From Desulfobacteraceae bacterium (lineage in GTDB: Bacteria; Desulfobacterota; Desulfobacteria; Desulfobacterales; Desulfosalsimonadaceae), in NCBI GenBank assembly GCA_021737565.1, contig JAIPDS010000019.1, positions 1-34,562 of the forward strand: a stretch of DNA of 34,562 bases, given 5' to 3'. The first letter of the stretch is position 1, and each line of letters begins with the position of its first letter. The notes under the pieces are model-generated. The model was not told where the DNA came from, ran no database searches, and saw only the letters and a list, made by a program, of their open reading frames with translations. Made by a program: the position numbers and the translations under genes. This document shows positions 1 through 6,590 of the stretch, piece by piece.

Positions 1-438
1 CAAGTATCTGGCATCTTTTCCCATGCCGGCTACTTCCCCATATTTAAATCCGTCAATTTCAAAAGGGGCAAATTTCATGCATTTTTGATGATCATCAATG
101 CATTCAAAGAGGATTTGAAAACCGGCCTCTTTGAGTGCCATCTGATAGTTCCTGTAAATTTCCAGAGACGAGTGTCCTTCGGGGCCCTTGTAGACGATGC
201 GGGTTACTTCGCCTTCAAAAGCGGTTTTTTCAACTTCATCCTCCTCCATTCCCGTGGCTAATTTAAGCCGGTCGTAATTAAAATGTTCATAAGCTCTAAT
301 GACCGAACCCGCAAACCGGGAAATCATGGGATGATCTTTGCTCCCTTCCTCATCCTTTTCGGCCCCGGCAAAGGTTGAGACGGCGCCGGAAAAAACAAAA
401 AGCAATATAACCGAAAATAAAACAGCTTTTTTAAACAT
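1..438 (-). CDS. Secreted DUF4892-like protein, N-terminal part (cut by window edge)
   Basis: The frame runs without a stop for 146 codons from an ATG at 438 to the window edge, so the C-terminus is missing. A GGGAG ribosome binding site lies about 9 bases upstream of the ATG. The first ~24 residues form a clear signal peptide: MFKKAV, then a hydrophobic stretch ending near VSTFA|GAEK. The mature part has DHPMISRFAGS near its start, later FEGEVTRIVY and SSLEIYRNY, then a Cys-containing LFECIDDHQKC segment. This layout resembles the DUF4892 domain, which in many proteobacteria sits in periplasmic proteins and can be followed by an OmpA-like peptidoglycan-binding domain. The missing part may hold such a domain; this is inference. 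Function is unknown. It is transcribed away from the repeat element at 571-740. Confidence 0.75.
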   Translation of the reverse strand, partial: MFKKAVLFSVILLFVFSGAVSTFAGAEKDEEGSKDHPMISRFAGSVIRAYEHFNYDRLKLATGMEEDEVEKTAFEGEVTRIVYKGPEGHSSLEIYRNYQMALKEAGFQILFECIDDHQKCMKFAPFEIDGFKYGEVAGMGKDARYL

Positions 439-570
439 GTGGAAATCTCTCCCTTGTTAAAATTTGATTTTCGGGGTTTTTAGACGGTGAAATCTGGTGT
501 TTGAAAGATTGCTTGCAAATAAAATAAGGTGAATTGTCTGATAAATACCTAACATAGAGCATTAAACCCT

Positions 571-740
571 GTCAAATTTGATGGTTTCGTAAAAAGTCTG
601 ATTTTAGATGGCGCCGTAAAAAGTTCAAGATCAAGGCTTGCGCAATTTTGAAGAATGCAACTTACTTAGCCGTACGTGAAATTCTGAGAAATTGTGCGTA
701 ACGCAGATATTGGACTTTTTACGGTGCCATCATATTTGAC
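571..740. mobile_element. MITE-like inverted-repeat element (no coding capacity)
   Basis: The ends 571-598 and 713-740 are inverted copies of each other, 24 of 28 positions matching, each containing a GATGG-n3-CGTAAAAAGTC core. A second left-type end sits inside at 607-627 (GATGGCGCCGTAAAAAGTTCA), also an inverted match to 711-731 at about 18 of 21 positions. The interior continues the dyad: TTGCGCAATTTTGAAGAAT faces ATTCTGAGAAATTGTGCGTAA. The whole unit would fold into a long imperfect hairpin. It encodes no transposase and lies between two genes, as expected for a non-autonomous miniature element or a large repeated extragenic palindrome. A single similar end occurs at 17420-17439. Copy number and target duplication cannot be judged from this window. 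Confidence 0.7.
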
Positions 741-829
741 AGTTTGATAACCGGGAAATATCTTTGACGAGCAGACAGGAAAAGAGGTATGGCAAAAATG
801 CAGTGCAGCCCAATAAAAGGAGGCGTAGA

Positions 830-1078
830 ATGTATGACAATGAAGAACTCTGCCAGAAAATCAAGGATATATATCCGGATATAGGCGAGTGCGGAATCGA
901 AGTGAAAGTGGATTATGATAATGAAAAAAAAGCGTGGATCGTGGACCTGAAAAAAGATCACCATGAGTTGAAAACACATCTCGAAGCCGAGGATGCAGAA
1001 ACCTGCATGAACGGGAAACAATGCATAGGGCTCGGGCTTCAGATAGCCCAGCTCAAGGAAAACATAAAGAGCGTATAA
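830..1078 (+). CDS. Small conserved hypothetical protein, 82 aa
   Basis: The frame is open upstream to 764, but the ATG at 830 is preceded by AAAGGAGG about 7 bases away, which decides the start. The product begins MYDNEELCQKIKDIYPDIG and ends KENIKSV. It is acidic, soluble, with no membrane segment or signal peptide, and carries two cysteines near the start (residues 8 and 18) and two near the end (CMNGKQC). The C-terminal CIGLGLQIAQLKENI part looks like an amphipathic helix. I do not recognise a named family; the well-formed ribosome binding site and protein-like composition support a real gene. The four cysteines could bind a metal or form disulfides, but that is only a guess. It lies just upstream of the sigma-54 activator and could be cotranscribed with it. 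Confidence 0.65.
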   Translation: MYDNEELCQKIKDIYPDIGECGIEVKVDYDNEKKAWIVDLKKDHHELKTHLEAEDAETCMNGKQCIGLGLQIAQLKENIKSV

Positions 1079-1241
1079 AGCTTTCGGCCTGCAAACCAAC
1101 CCCCCGACATTTGCTTGACTCAGGCATTTGTAGTGATATGGTATAAGCTTGTTGCGCATAATGCCGGCAGAATGCCTGCTGCGGCCCGTTTTTCAGGGAG
1201 CCGCGAGTCACCGGAATCTTGAATATTTCAGGGAAAAAGCC

Positions 1242-2606
1242 ATGCCGGAAGACAAAATGACCGGGGTGCTGGCGGAAAAACAGAATTTGATGCGGGTCCT
1301 TGACAATCTAAGGGAGGGCATTATCGCCCACGACTTAAACCGGAGGATATTCTTTTTCAACCGCGAGGCCGAGCGCATTACAGGCTACAGCAGGGATGAA
1401 GTGTTGTACAGGGACTGCCACGAGGCCTTTGGCGAACCTTTCTGCGGCCAGCATTGCCTTTTTGACGACGGCCGGGAAAATGATATTGATAATTTTCCCG
1501 AGAATATAGAATATCCGGTTAACATCATAACAAAAGACGGCCTGAACCGTAAGGCCGAGATTTCTGTTTCGCCCATCCGGGACGATTCCGGGCATATGGT
1601 CGGAGTGCTTGCCTCGATTAACGATTTGACCGAACTTTTAGAGCTGAGATTCAAAACGGCCGAATTAAAGGGTTTTTCAAACATAATCGGCCGCGATTCA
1701 AAAATGCTCCAGATTTTCCAGCAGATACGGGATCTGTCGGGATATGATTATCCTGTTAATATTTCAGGAGAAACCGGTACAGGAAAGGAACTGGTGGCAG
1801 AAGCCATTCACAACGAAAGCAGAAGAGCCGGAGCACCGTTTGTGCCCATAAACTGCGGGGCTCTACCGGAGGGCCTGATTGAAAGCGAGCTTTTCGGCCA
1901 TGTAAAGGGAGCGTTCTCAGGGGCGATCAGGGACAAGCGCGGCAGGTTTGAACTCGCCCATACCGGCACGGTTTTTTTGGATGAGATTGCAGAACTTTCA
2001 AATTCCATGCAGGTCAAACTGCTAAGGTTTCTTCAGACCGGCAAATTTGAAAAAGTCGGGGCCGAGAAGACCACATCGGTTGATGTCCGGATCATCAGCG
2101 CCACCAACAAGGACTTGAAAAATGAGATAAAAGAGGGCCGCTTCCGGGAGGATCTTTATTACAGGTTAAATGTCATACCGATTTACCTGCCTCCTCTGCG
2201 CGAGCGCAGAAACGATATACCGCTTCTTATTGAACATTTTCTGGATCAGCATTCACGGGAACACGGACACAATAACCAGATGTCGGTTTCAAATGAGGCA
2301 CTGACATTGATGATGGATTATGACTGGCCCGGAAATGTTCGCCAGCTTCAGAACGTGCTTCAGTTTGCAATTGTAAGAAGCGGGGGCCAGGCTATCAGGT
2401 CTCTGGATCTTCCCGCTGAATTTCGAACGGCAAATCCCGGTGAGCGGCGCAGGGGACCGTATAAGAAGCTCGACGTTGAAACAGTGCGCGCAGCTCTTCA
2501 AAAAACCGGGGGAAACAAGGCCAGGGCTGCAAAAATCCTGGAAGTGGGGCGGGCCACTTTATACAGATTCATCCGGGAATTTCCCGAGGCAGTGCCCGAG
2601 AGATAG
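1242..2606 (+). CDS. Sigma-54-dependent transcriptional activator (PAS-AAA+-Fis HTH)
   Basis: This 454-residue activator has an N-terminal PAS domain (about residues 14-125), a sigma-54 AAA+ domain (about 145-375) and a C-terminal Fis-type helix-turn-helix (about 415-450). Visible motifs are Walker A GETGTGKE (about 176-183), the sigma-54 contact loop as GAFSGA rather than the usual GAFTGA (about 223-228), and Walker B VFLDEI. The PAS domain has a Cys cluster, C-x8-C-x3-C ([16 protein letters not shown]), which could sense redox state or hold a cofactor; that is inference. There is no receiver domain, so it is not a classic response regulator. The frame stays open upstream to a TTG at 1149. 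I chose the ATG at 1242 because an AGGG lies about 9 bases before it and the extra 31 residues look non-conserved; an ATG at 1161 is also possible. Targets are unknown. Confidence 0.93.
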   Translation: MPEDKMTGVLAEKQNLMRVLDNLREGIIAHDLNRRIFFFNREAERITGYSRDEVLYRDCHEAFGEPFCGQHCLFDDGRENDIDNFPENIEYPVNIITKDGLNRKAEISVSPIRDDSGHMVGVLASINDLTELLELRFKTAELKGFSNIIGRDSKMLQIFQQIRDLSGYDYPVNISGETGTGKELVAEAIHNESRRAGAPFVPINCGALPEGLIESELFGHVKGAFSGAIRDKRGRFELAHTGTVFLDEIAELSNSMQVKLLRFLQTGKFEKVGAEKTTSVDVRIISATNKDLKNEIKEGRFREDLYYRLNVIPIYLPPLRERRNDIPLLIEHFLDQHSREHGHNNQMSVSNEALTLMMDYDWPGNVRQLQNVLQFAIVRSGGQAIRSLDLPAEFRTANPGERRRGPYKKLDVETVRAALQKTGGNKARAAKILEVGRATLYRFIREFPEAVPER

Positions 2607-2615
2607 CCCGTATTT

Positions 2616-2741
2616 TTATAACCGCCAGGCAAGCTCCCGGCCCGGCCCGATTCCATTGATGTTTATGTCTGCGTCATAGACAAGGATTTCGACACCGTTT
2701 TTTACGGCTTTTCGCAGTTCCTTTCCGTAAGCAGGATCAAT
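2616..2741 (-). pseudogene. sfsA: 3' remnant of sfsA
   Basis: On the minus strand a 41-codon frame reads IDPAYGKELRKAVKNG, then VEILVYDADINI, and stops. This matches the C-terminal end of the SfsA family (IDPxYGxxLRxAxxxGVExLAY). An in-frame stop lies immediately before the IDP, and nothing SfsA-like is found further upstream, so only about the last fifth of the gene remains. It has no start codon or ribosome binding site. It sits directly after the sigma-54 activator in convergent orientation. It is read as a decayed gene end left by a deletion or rearrangement. Confidence 0.65.
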
Positions 2742-3045
2742 TTATATATTTTAACCAGCGTTCCCGGCTTTAATTCCGGCCAGTTTATGAAACATAACTG
2801 TTCCATAATTCTTTTTGATACATTAAAATTGCAGTTACTGCAAAGGCATTATTTTTGAAGGCCCCGTTTTGACGCCCGGCAGACAGCGGTTTTTGTTTTT
2901 TTATGCCGGCAAGGCGCAATATATTGTTTTATGGCATGAAATTTGTTTAATCTTTCTCAAAAGGTTTGAAATTTCTTTTTCGCCTGCCAAAGAGCGGAAA
3001 AAAAACGGACCTGAAGATTTTTCCTTAATTTATGGACCTTGGGTA

Positions 3046-3246
3046 TTGAAACCGGCGAACGAAAATATTAAAAAAACACTAAGGCTTGTAAGAGTTATGC
3101 TGAAGCTGGCCGATGAAGGCGACGCGCACAGGGAAGATGTGGGGTGCGGTGTTTTATACGGAATCCTGCGGGATGCCGGCTATAAGATTAAAAAGACGGC
3201 CGAGGCTGAAAAACAGGCCCATATTAAAAAGGGCAGATGGGACTGA
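3046..3246 (+). CDS. Small conserved hypothetical protein, about 66 aa (start uncertain)
   Basis: The convincing part is NIKKTLRLVRVMLKLADEGD followed by HREDVGCGVLYGILRDAGYKIKK and a charged tail ending KKGRWD. It has the periodicity of a two- or three-helix soluble protein, with one Cys. I believe similar short proteins occur in other sulfate reducers, but I know no function. The frame is open back to 2869, yet the upstream residues are hydrophobic and AT-rich and do not look like conserved protein, so I start at the TTG at 3046; the ATG at 3097 is another option. No strong ribosome binding site settles this. The 2742-3045 stretch shows nothing else that I can support. Confidence 0.5.
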   Translation: MKPANENIKKTLRLVRVMLKLADEGDAHREDVGCGVLYGILRDAGYKIKKTAEAEKQAHIKKGRWD

Positions 3247-3318
3247 GGCCTCGGTTTATCCGGTACCGTCACAACCCGCAGGGATCTGTCAGCAATTCGG
3301 TTGGCGAAAAACATTTGA

Positions 3319-3348
3319 GGCATTATTTTTGTAAATGCCGGTTTTTTT
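3319..3348 (+). terminator. Possible rho-independent terminator
   Basis: GGCATT (3319-3324) pairs with AATGCC (3334-3339) around a 9-base AT-rich loop, followed by GG and seven T. The stem is only 6 bp, so the call is tentative. It would separate the small protein before it from the rubrerythrin operon after it. Confidence 0.4.
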
Positions 3349-3374
3349 AACCTACAAGACGGATGGAGGAAATG

Positions 3375-3854
3375 ATGGCTGCATTTGATTTCAGCGCGGA
3401 CGACATTTTTAAATTAGCAGAAGAAATCGAGGTGAACGGGGAGCAGTTTTACCGAAGGGCCGCCAAAGAGGTGCCGGATCAGGCAGGAAAGGATATGCTT
3501 CTGGGCCTGGCTGAGATGGAAAAGGAGCACAAGAAGTCTTTTGAGCAGATGCGTTTAGAACTAAAGGACAAGGAAAAGGCGGATACGGCGTTTGACCCTG
3601 AAGGCGAAGCGGAAAATTATCTTAAGGCCCTGGCTGATATCCGTGTTTTTTTTGAGAAGCCTATAGATACGTCTTCCATGAAAAATATTTTAAAAGATGC
3701 CATTCAGGCGGAAAAGGACTCCATTGTGCTGTATCTGGGCATGAAGGAACTGGTCCCTGAAAAATTCGGCAAAAACCGCATCGATAAGATTATTAAAGAA
3801 GAGATGGGCCATATCAGACAGCTTAGCAGAGAGCTTAAAAAACTGAAAAAATAA
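3375..3854 (+). CDS. Rubrerythrin-family ferritin-like diiron protein
   Basis: A 159-residue four-helix ferritin-like protein, of the short type without a C-terminal rubredoxin domain. Rubrerythrins reduce hydrogen peroxide at a carboxylate-bridged diiron site in the cytoplasm. Likely iron ligands are visible: Glu in EEIEVNGEQFY (helix 1), the ExxH in EMEKEH (helix 2), Glu in AIQAEKDSI (helix 3), and EEMGH (helix 4). The start region has ATGs at 3363, 3372 and 3375; GGAGGA at 3365-3370 lies inside the longest version and points to 3372 or 3375, giving M-AAFDF. The next gene encodes a rubredoxin-like Cys4 protein, which may be the electron donor that longer rubrerythrins carry in cis. First gene of the oxygen-defence cluster. 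Confidence 0.9.
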   Translation: MAAFDFSADDIFKLAEEIEVNGEQFYRRAAKEVPDQAGKDMLLGLAEMEKEHKKSFEQMRLELKDKEKADTAFDPEGEAENYLKALADIRVFFEKPIDTSSMKNILKDAIQAEKDSIVLYLGMKELVPEKFGKNRIDKIIKEEMGHIRQLSRELKKLKK

Positions 3855-3904
3855 CAGCCTGCAGCTGTTGTTCCAAAAAAACAACCATAAGGGAGGGGGT
3901 TGCC

Positions 3905-4072
3905 ATGCCAAGCTGGAAATGCACTAACTGCGGATATACTTTTGAGGCGGATGTTCCGCCGAACCAGTGTCCGTCGTGCAAGCAAAAGTGTGAATTCGTG
4001 GATAATTCCTGTTATACGCCGGATTGTGCGGATACCGGCCGCGATGACAGGATCGGGTCGAAAAAACATTAA
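3905..4072 (+). CDS. Rubredoxin-like 8-Cys protein, 55 aa
   Basis: A short gene with AGGGAGGGGG 4-13 bases upstream of its ATG. The N-terminus, PSWKCTNCGYTFEADVPPNQ followed by CPSC, is the iron-binding fold of the rubredoxin domain found at the end of rubrerythrins (CxxC ... CPxC). Four further Cys follow in KCEFVDNSCYTPDC-type spacing, so there are eight Cys in 55 residues. Stand-alone proteins of this type occur in sulfate reducers next to rubrerythrin or Roo genes. The first four Cys very probably bind one Fe or Zn; the role of the extra four is unknown. It follows the rubrerythrin gene by 50 bases, almost certainly in the same transcript, and may carry electrons to it. Confidence 0.85.
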   Translation: MPSWKCTNCGYTFEADVPPNQCPSCKQKCEFVDNSCYTPDCADTGRDDRIGSKKH

Positions 4073-4110
4073 CTCTGGTTAATCACTGAACCCTAAAATT
4101 CCGGAATGTT

Positions 4111-4483
4111 ATGAGTGGCAAGTCTGTTTTTTCCTTAACCTGGGTTTTCACACTGGCCCTGCTCCTTTGCATTGCAGTGGTGCCGTCAAGGACTTCTGGA
4201 AAGGACGCCCCCGGGAAGGCAGCGGAGATGATTATCCTGGAAGGGGGGGGCACTTGGAAAGGTGCAGTTTCCCCATCAGCTTCATAAGCAGACTTTGGGT
4301 GACTGCAGTAAATGCCATGCTTTGTATTCAGAGGGAAAAGGGGCGATCAGGGCGGCTCAGGAGGCAGGAGAGCTGAAAAAGCAGCAGGTTATGAATACCC
4401 AGTGCATAAAATGCCATGTGGAACGGCAGTCTGTGGCAGCGCCGAGCGGTCCCACAAAGTGCGCCAAATGCCACCGGCGATAG
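4111..4483 (+). pseudogene. Periplasmic triheme cytochrome c, frameshifted at a G8 tract
   Basis: From the ATG at 4111 the frame reads a signal peptide (MSGKSVFSLTWVFTLALLLC and on to about residue 30), then APGKAAEMIILEGG, and then goes out of frame at eight G (4243-4250), stopping at 4285-4287 after 58 codons. Skipping one G restores EGGALGKVQFPHQLHKQ and a frame that runs to 4483 with three heme sites, CSKCH, CIKCH and CAKCH, plus candidate distal ligands in FPHQLH. The joined protein of about 123 residues fits the small c7/c3-like periplasmic cytochromes. The two halves match so well that the break must be recent, phase-variable, or a sequencing error in the homopolymer. Context suggests a periplasmic electron carrier alongside the cytoplasmic rubredoxin system. 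No alternative downstream start would restore export. Confidence 0.85.
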
Positions 4484-4527
4484 GACAGGACTCAGGTCCC
4501 GTGCAGGCGGTCTTATAAAAAAGATGC

Positions 4528-4547
4528 GCTGTTTGCAGTCAAACAGC
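4528..4547 (+). other. Small perfect hairpin between cytochrome and rubredoxin genes
   Basis: GCTGTTTG (4528-4535) and CAAACAGC (4540-4547) form an 8-bp perfect stem with a CAGT loop. There is no T-run after it, so it is not a standard terminator; it may stabilise the 3' end of the upstream message or act in processing. Confidence 0.4.
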
Positions 4548-4584
4548 AAACATTTAACCCATAGGAGACAAAGGAGGAAGGGGT

Positions 4585-4746
4585 ATGGATAAGTATGTAT
4601 GCACCATATGCGGCTATGTCTACGATCCGGCACAAGGGGACCCGGACAACGGGATCGAGCCGGGCACCAGCTTCGAGGATCTGCCGGATGACTGGGAATG
4701 CCCGGTTTGCGGAGCCCCCAAATCGGATTTTGAAAAACAGTCATAG
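4585..4746 (+). CDS. rd: Rubredoxin
   Basis: A 53-residue canonical rubredoxin, [20 protein letters not shown] through [13 protein letters not shown]. The four iron ligands are in CTICG and CPVCG, and the conserved aromatic core is present. A strong AGGAGG lies about 9 bases upstream of the ATG. Rubredoxin is a one-electron cytoplasmic carrier; the gene immediately downstream encodes a flavodiiron oxygen reductase that lacks its own rubredoxin domain, which makes this protein its likely redox partner (Rd-Roo pair as known from Desulfovibrio). A hairpin follows at 4758-4796. Confidence 0.96.
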   Translation: MDKYVCTICGYVYDPAQGDPDNGIEPGTSFEDLPDDWECPVCGAPKSDFEKQS

Positions 4747-4757
4747 AGGTGTAAGGA

Positions 4758-4796
4758 CCGGTTTCAGGTCCGCCGGTGATGCGGTCCTGAAACCGG
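4758..4796 (+). terminator. Strong hairpin between rubredoxin and roo (attenuator or mRNA-stabilising)
   Basis: CCGGTTTCAGG (4758-4768) pairs perfectly with CCTGAAACCGG (4786-4796), and the inner CCGC/GCGG extends the stem past one mismatch. The bases after it, CTTAAAGTCTTT, are not a clean T-run. It could be a weak terminator that makes rubredoxin message more abundant than roo message, or a stability element. Confidence 0.55.
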
Positions 4797-4838
4797 CTTA
4801 AAGTCTTTAAATCAGAAGGACAAATAGGGTAGGGCGCC

Positions 4839-6023
4839 ATGAAACCTGTTGAAATTGCAAAAGGAGTTTATCACGTAGGCGTGCAGGACTGGAATATCCG
4901 GGATTTTCACGGCTATTCAACAGAGCGGGGAAGCAGCTACAATGCTTATTTGATTGTGGATGATAAAATTGTGCTCATTGATACTGTCAAAAAGGACTTT
5001 GCCGATCAACTGCTTGCAAATATTTCCTCCGTGGTGGATCCGAAAAAGATAGATTTTGTGATAAGCAATCACACGGAGATGGATCATTCCGGGGGTCTTG
5101 CCCGTGTTATGCATTACATAGGCGAAGACAAACCCGTATTCTGCTCAAAGATGGGGCATAAAAATCTTTCAAGTCATTTTACCCAGAAATTCAACTACAG
5201 GCCGGTTGAAAACGGAGAGGAAATCTCCACGGGCAAAAGGCAGTTCGTGTTTCTTGAAACCAGAATGCTTCACTGGCCAGACAGCATGTTCACCTTTGAC
5301 AAGTCGGAGGGCATACTTTTTTCAAGCGATGCGTTCGGCCAGCACTATGCCGGCTATGAAATTTTCGACGATGTGGTGGGTCATGCGATAATGCCGCATG
5401 CCAAGAAATATTTTGCCAATATTTTGCTTCTCTACGCCCCCAGGATTTTAAAGCTGGCCGACCAGATAACGGAAATGGGCCTTGACATCAGGATGATCTG
5501 CCCGGATCACGGCATTATCTGGAGAAAGGAGCCGTCAAAGATAATCGATGCCTATGTGACATGGAGCAGGCAGATTCCGGAGAAAAAGGCGGTAGTGGCC
5601 TATGATACCATGTGGAAAAGCACCCGCACAATGGCCGAAGCCGTATCAGACGGCATAGCTGAGACAGGCGTGGCTGTAAAACCCATTCATATCAGGAGTT
5701 CGGACAGAAGCGAGATCATGACGGAGCTGCTTGATGCAAAGGCCGTGATAATAGGCTCGCCAACCATAAATAACAATATTTTTCCCACTGTTGCGGACCT
5801 GTTAACCTACGTAAAGGGCTTTAAGCCCAAAAACCGGATAGGAACGGCTTTCGGCTCCTACGGCTGGAGCGGCGAGGCTGTGAAAATTATCCGCCAGGAG
5901 CTCGAGGCCATGGGCGTCGAAATTATAGACCAGGGGCTTCGCATCCAGTATGTGCCTGATGTGGATGCAGTGGCCCAGTGTGTTGATTTTGGTCGGAAAA
6001 TAGGCGAAGCGGTAAACGGATAA
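4839..6023 (+). CDS. roo: Flavodiiron protein, rubredoxin:oxygen oxidoreductase
   Basis: This 394-residue A-type flavodiiron protein reduces O2 to water (some members reduce NO) in the cytoplasm. Residues 1-250 form the metallo-beta-lactamase-like diiron domain with ligands H78-x-E80-x-D82-H83, H145, D164 and H224 all present. Residues 251-394 form the flavodoxin domain; the FMN phosphate loop is in YDTMWKSTRTMA, and GSPTINNN and GSYGWSG are the other FMN loops. The protein ends after flavodoxin, so it has no rubredoxin or NADH-oxidoreductase extension, consistent with the separate rubredoxin gene 92 bases upstream. Start ATG follows a GGGTAGGG-type site. The full ligand set indicates an active enzyme. 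A ferredoxin gene begins 7 bases after the stop. Confidence 0.96.
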   Translation: MKPVEIAKGVYHVGVQDWNIRDFHGYSTERGSSYNAYLIVDDKIVLIDTVKKDFADQLLANISSVVDPKKIDFVISNHTEMDHSGGLARVMHYIGEDKPVFCSKMGHKNLSSHFTQKFNYRPVENGEEISTGKRQFVFLETRMLHWPDSMFTFDKSEGILFSSDAFGQHYAGYEIFDDVVGHAIMPHAKKYFANILLLYAPRILKLADQITEMGLDIRMICPDHGIIWRKEPSKIIDAYVTWSRQIPEKKAVVAYDTMWKSTRTMAEAVSDGIAETGVAVKPIHIRSSDRSEIMTELLDAKAVIIGSPTINNNIFPTVADLLTYVKGFKPKNRIGTAFGSYGWSGEAVKIIRQELEAMGVEIIDQGLRIQYVPDVDAVAQCVDFGRKIGEAVNG

Positions 6024-6030
6024 CAAATCG

Positions 6031-6219
6031 GTGGCGGAACCAGAGCTCGAACTCTCAGAATGCATCAGGTGCGGGGTGTGCGAAGAGGTCTGCCCGGAGG
6101 TTTTTATGATCACGGAGTCGGGCTATGTGCAGGTGGCGGCCCTTGATCGCTATCCGCAAGAGTGTGTGAACGAGGCAATAAAAAACTGCCCGGCCCGGTG
6201 TATTCGGTGGATATGCTGA
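6031..6219 (+). CDS. Single-cluster [4Fe-4S] ferredoxin
   Basis: A 62-residue ferredoxin starting at GTG, 7 bases after roo. Cys motif CIRCGVCEEVCPEVF followed by a distant NCP near residue 54 is that of monocluster ferredoxins such as Desulfovibrio ferredoxin I, where the first and third Cys of the run, one other and the CP Cys hold the cluster. An additional Cys follows in PARC and a last one at the C-terminus (RWIC). The ribosome binding site is weak, so translation may be coupled to roo. It may link ferredoxin-reducing enzymes such as KorAB or AOR to the oxygen-reducing block; this is inference from context. Confidence 0.88.
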   Translation: MAEPELELSECIRCGVCEEVCPEVFMITESGYVQVAALDRYPQECVNEAIKNCPARCIRWIC

Positions 6220-6237
6220 TATTGCAGGAGATGTGTT

Positions 6238-6588
6238 ATGACAAAGAAAGTGGCGCTTTTTGTGTTTAGGGATGATCCCATGTGCTTTGTACATGTCCTG
6301 TTAAATACGCTGGATATGCATGAACGCGGCCATGACGTGCGGATGATCATGGAAGGCGAGGCTACCAAGCTGCTGCCCGGGCTGGAAAAAGAGTCAACGG
6401 CGGTTCCAAAAATGTGGAAGCAGGTAAAGGAGAAGAACCTGGTTGCGGGAGTTTGCAAAGCGTGCTCCACACAGATGGGAACCGCCTTTTCCGCGGAAAA
6501 ACAGGGCCTGCCTCTTCTCGATGACATGTCAGGCCATCCCTCGTTTGCCGGGTTCATTGCCCAGGGCTGCGAAATACTGGTGTTCTAG
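6238..6588 (+). CDS. DsrE-family protein
   Basis: A 116-residue protein of the DsrE/DsrF/YchN fold. It begins KKVALFVFRDDPMCFVHVLL, a beta-strand and the typical DsrE helix, and holds a central Cys pair in GVCKACSTQMG at the position where DsrE-like sulfurtransferases carry their active Cys. Members bind persulfide sulfur or form homomultimers of unknown function. An AGGAGATG site is placed about 9 bases before the ATG. It lies 18 bases after ferredoxin and 2 bases before the HEAT gene, clearly one operon. Sulfur transfer or metal-cluster repair in the oxidative-stress block would fit; substrate unknown. Confidence 0.85.
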   Translation: MTKKVALFVFRDDPMCFVHVLLNTLDMHERGHDVRMIMEGEATKLLPGLEKESTAVPKMWKQVKEKNLVAGVCKACSTQMGTAFSAEKQGLPLLDDMSGHPSFAGFIAQGCEILVF

Positions 6589-6590
6589 AT

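Noticed and set aside
1115-1147. TTGACT followed by TATAAG upstream of the sigma-54 activator
   Set aside because: The spacing of 21 bases is too long for a normal sigma-70 promoter and no better pairing exists there.
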